From: Methanohalophilus levihalophilus
Lineage (GTDB): Archaea; Halobacteriota; Methanosarcinia; Methanosarcinales; Methanosarcinaceae
Reading direction: 5' to 3'
DNA: 64,000 nucleotides
Assembly: GCF_017874375.1 (NCBI RefSeq)
Contig: NZ_JAGGLK010000002.1
Span: 1-64,000, forward strand
Shown here: positions 62,029 to 64,000 of the stretch, in pieces
Position numbering within the stretch: the first letter of the stretch is position 1
How the letters are laid out: each line of letters starts with the position of its first letter
Program-made: the position numbers and the translations under genes
The notes under the pieces: model-generated
The model's database searches: none
Told to the model about the DNA's origin: nothing
Seen by the model: only the letters and a program-made list of their open reading frames with translations

Positions 62029-63774
62029 ATGAAGCATTGTTTGCAATTGACTGATACCATCATTGAGACAACATACTCTTACGAAGAATCTAAGCTGGTT
62101 CTTGATAGCAATCCTGATGGTATAATGTTAGTTGTAGATGATTCTAAAAAGAACCAGAGTGCTATTTGCTCAGAATTAGAAGACGCCGGGTTTCCCGTAA
62201 TGCATGTAAAATCAGGAACCATTGACATAAAGTCTCTTAATGAAAGAACCCGGGAACTTTTGATGAGAAAGCAATGTGACAAGGAACTTCTCACACAAAA
62301 ACACGTTCTTGAGAAGCAAATCAAGGATAAGGAGAATAAGTTCCAGCATCTTTTTAATAGCCTCAGCGATGCAGTATTCATTCACGATCTGGAAGGAAAT
62401 TTCCTTGAAGTTAATGACATAGCATGCAACAGATATGGATATTCAAGGGACGAATTTTTACAAATGAACAAAAAAGATATCGATGCCCTCGAATATGCAA
62501 AAATGATAGGTCTCAAGATTGAGATGGTGTTGATAAAAGGAACTGCTCTCTTTGAAATTGTTCAGAGAACAAAAACAGGAAAAAAGTTTCCTGTAGAACT
62601 CAGCAGCAGGGTCATCGAATATGAAGGTAAAACTGGAATTCTGTCCATTGCCCGTGACATCAGTCAGAGAAAACTATCCGAAGCAGAGCTATTCCAGGAA
62701 AGACAGCAAAAGTTGACAATTCTTGACTCACTTAGTGAAACTGTACTTTACCTTGACAGAAACTTAACAATTAAATGGGCAAACCCACATGCCAAGGAAA
62801 TATTTTCAAGTGAAATTATAGGAAAGCAATGCTGTGAAGTGCTACATAAAAAAACAAACATTCCCGACGACTGTCCTGCAAAAATAGCTTTAGAAACAGG
62901 AAAAAAGCAACATCTGGAAATCAAGACCTCAGAGGGTAAATACTGGAATATTCGTGCCAATCCGGTGGTCGATCAGGAAAAAAACATCGTTGGAATAGTT
63001 ACTTCCATTCTTGATATTACAGAGCTGAAGCAAACCGAGGAAGATTTACTCCAATATCAACGTGATCTGGAAAAAATGGTCTATGAAAGGACAACAGAAC
63101 TCGAAGAATCAAACCAGCTAAAAGATATTTTCCTGGATATCTTACACCACGACTTGTTGAATCCTGCAGGCGTCATCAAGGGTTACTCACATTTGCTTGC
63201 ACGAACAGAAACAGATTCAAAGAAAAAGGAAGAAGAGTTGCGTATTGAGGAACAGTCCAAGAAAATAATTGAAATAATTGATAACGCCTCAAAACTTTCA
63301 AAACTACGTTCCTCCAAAGACCTCGAACTTCAGGAAGCCGACCTCTGCATGTTCCTGAAAAAGACTGTGGATAATTTCAAGGAGCAACTTGCAAGTAAAA
63401 ATATGCATGTAGAAGGCGAGCTTCCGGAAAATTGCACATCCCTTGTAAACCCCATCATTGAGGAAGTATTCGCTAACCTGATATCCAATGCTATCAAGTA
63501 TAGTCCCGAAGGTTCCACGATAAAAACTTCAATTGTAAGCAGCGAAAACAATTGGGAAGTCAGGATTACGGATTCAGGTGAAGGAATACCGGATTCTGAA
63601 AAGGAGAATGTTTTCCATCGTTTTGAACGGATTAACAAGGGAAGTGTGAAAGGCATAGGGCTTGGACTGGCAATTGTGAAGCGAATCGTTGAGCTCCACG
63701 GAGGAGATGTGGGAGTTCGTGACAATCCGGAAGGGAAGGGCAGTGAATTCTGGTTCCACCTTTCAAAAGCCTGA
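62029..63774 (+). CDS. PAS-PAS sensor histidine kinase, probably N-terminally extended
   Basis: 581 residues from the first ATG. Two PAS domains follow a receiver-like start: PAS-1 about 105-220, and PAS-2 about 230-345 with CCEVLHKKTNIPDDCPA, a cysteine pattern seen in redox PAS domains. A coiled linker leads to HisKA (LDILHHDLLNPAGVIKGYS) and an intact ATPase domain (N-box NLISNAIKYSPEG, G1 DSGEGIP, G2 GIGLGLAIV). The frame remains open upstream to a TAG near 61870 and encodes KKLLIVAGDEFAANQ, which looks like the first strand of a receiver domain, but no ATG, GTG or TTG occurs there. The true start may be non-canonical. Confidence 0.82.
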   Translation: MKHCLQLTDTIIETTYSYEESKLVLDSNPDGIMLVVDDSKKNQSAICSELEDAGFPVMHVKSGTIDIKSLNERTRELLMRKQCDKELLTQKHVLEKQIKDKENKFQHLFNSLSDAVFIHDLEGNFLEVNDIACNRYGYSRDEFLQMNKKDIDALEYAKMIGLKIEMVLIKGTALFEIVQRTKTGKKFPVELSSRVIEYEGKTGILSIARDISQRKLSEAELFQERQQKLTILDSLSETVLYLDRNLTIKWANPHAKEIFSSEIIGKQCCEVLHKKTNIPDDCPAKIALETGKKQHLEIKTSEGKYWNIRANPVVDQEKNIVGIVTSILDITELKQTEEDLLQYQRDLEKMVYERTTELEESNQLKDIFLDILHHDLLNPAGVIKGYSHLLARTETDSKKKEEELRIEEQSKKIIEIIDNASKLSKLRSSKDLELQEADLCMFLKKTVDNFKEQLASKNMHVEGELPENCTSLVNPIIEEVFANLISNAIKYSPEGSTIKTSIVSSENNWEVRITDSGEGIPDSEKENVFHRFERINKGSVKGIGLGLAIVKRIVELHGGDVGVRDNPEGKGSEFWFHLSKA

Positions 63775-63785
63775 TGATTTAACCT

Positions 63786-64000
63786 TTAAGAAACATAATC
63801 TTGCCCCTGTTTTTTTCTTATAAGAGTTTTCAGCAAGATTGGTGATATGAATATTGATACCGCAACCATGACCACGACTGCAGAAAAAACCTCATCGGTT
63901 ATCAGTCCAAGATTTTTCCCGATGGAAATGACCACAAGTTCAACACCGGCCCTTGGCATCATCCCGGCCCCAAAAATCAGGCTTTCGTGATTTCCAAAAC
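63786..64000 (-). CDS. Cation/proton antiporter, CPA2 (KefB) family, C-terminal fragment
   Basis: The last 70 codons of a gene entering from the right edge. The translation has the conserved FGAGMMPRAGVELVVISIG segment and GLITDEVFSAVVVMVAVSIF, then SPILLKTLIRKK and a stop TAA at 63786. These are the final two helices of monovalent cation/proton exchangers, with the PR motif common in this family. A regulatory TrkA domain does not follow, so the protein ends after the membrane part. Converges with the PAS kinase gene. Confidence 0.8.
   Translation of the reverse strand, partial: FGNHESLIFGAGMMPRAGVELVVISIGKNLGLITDEVFSAVVVMVAVSIFISPILLKTLIRKKQGQDYVS

Noticed and set aside
1-64000. Insertion sequences, prophage or integrated elements
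   Set aside because: No transposase, integrase, or terminal repeats were found, and gene content and codon use look uniform.

Overview
The window is chromosomal DNA of a methanogenic archaeon of the Methanosarcinaceae. Methanogen-specific genes present are atwA (methyl-CoM reductase activation), mfnB (methanofuran), methanogenesis marker protein 14, nrpR, a tetraether lipid synthase homologue, archaeosine synthase arcS, both early enzymes of archaeal ether lipid synthesis, an S-layer protein with DUF1608-type repeats and a PGF-CTERM tail, and an intron-containing tRNA-Met. None of the more than 60 complete protein genes ends in TAG, and one regulator has an in-frame TAG in the middle of its reading frame. 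That pattern fits a pyrrolysine-using methylotroph such as Methanohalophilus, Methanolobus or Methanococcoides; the genus is inference.

Layout. 1-818: 5' end of 16S rRNA (minus) with its long leader and two promoters, then the promoter of a leuA/cimA gene. 0.8-5.6 kb: leuA-like, TatD, metallo-hydrolase and YgiQ genes in a close run. 5.6-9.5 kb: a REC-PAS-kinase-like protein converging on a GlcF/GlcD-type oxidoreductase pair. 9.6-14 kb: arcS, a GNAT acetyltransferase, UPF0058, a dolichol-kinase-like membrane protein and a methyltransferase. 14.2-15.9 kb: leuD-leuB with a clear terminator. 15.9-18.6 kb: a 49-residue membrane protein, the tetraether synthase, then Rieske, glutaredoxin and ferredoxin-thioredoxin-reductase-like genes. 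18.6-29 kb (minus): nrpR, UbiB kinase, phasin-like protein, atwA, GGGP synthase, ribosomal protein L40e, gatCAB and a YHS-FrhB fusion. 29-31.6 kb: two tandem paralogous sensor kinases. 31.7-39.7 kb: radical SAM protein, small proteins, Mrr-type nuclease, thioredoxin, marker protein 14, DUF166, tmk, HisA-like gene and mfnB. 39.7-45.2 kb: Cdc48, HARP RNase P, DGGGP synthase, nadX and nadC. 45.3-51.8 kb: surface protein, tubulin-like GTPase, LolD-type ATPase, PPC protein, amber-containing regulator, enolase and FtsX/LolE-type permease. 51.8-64 kb: PolB, tRNA-Met, lipoprotein, S-layer protein, KaiC-like ATPase, P-type ATPase, a PAS kinase, and the C-terminus of a cation/proton antiporter.

Functional links. 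leuA/leuD/leuB form a branched-chain 2-oxoacid elongation set in two transcription units. GGGP synthase, DGGGP synthase and the tetraether synthase cover three steps of membrane lipid assembly. nadX and nadC are divergent NAD biosynthesis genes. Four PAS-containing kinase-like proteins indicate heavy sensory investment. No CRISPR array, insertion sequence or integrase was seen.
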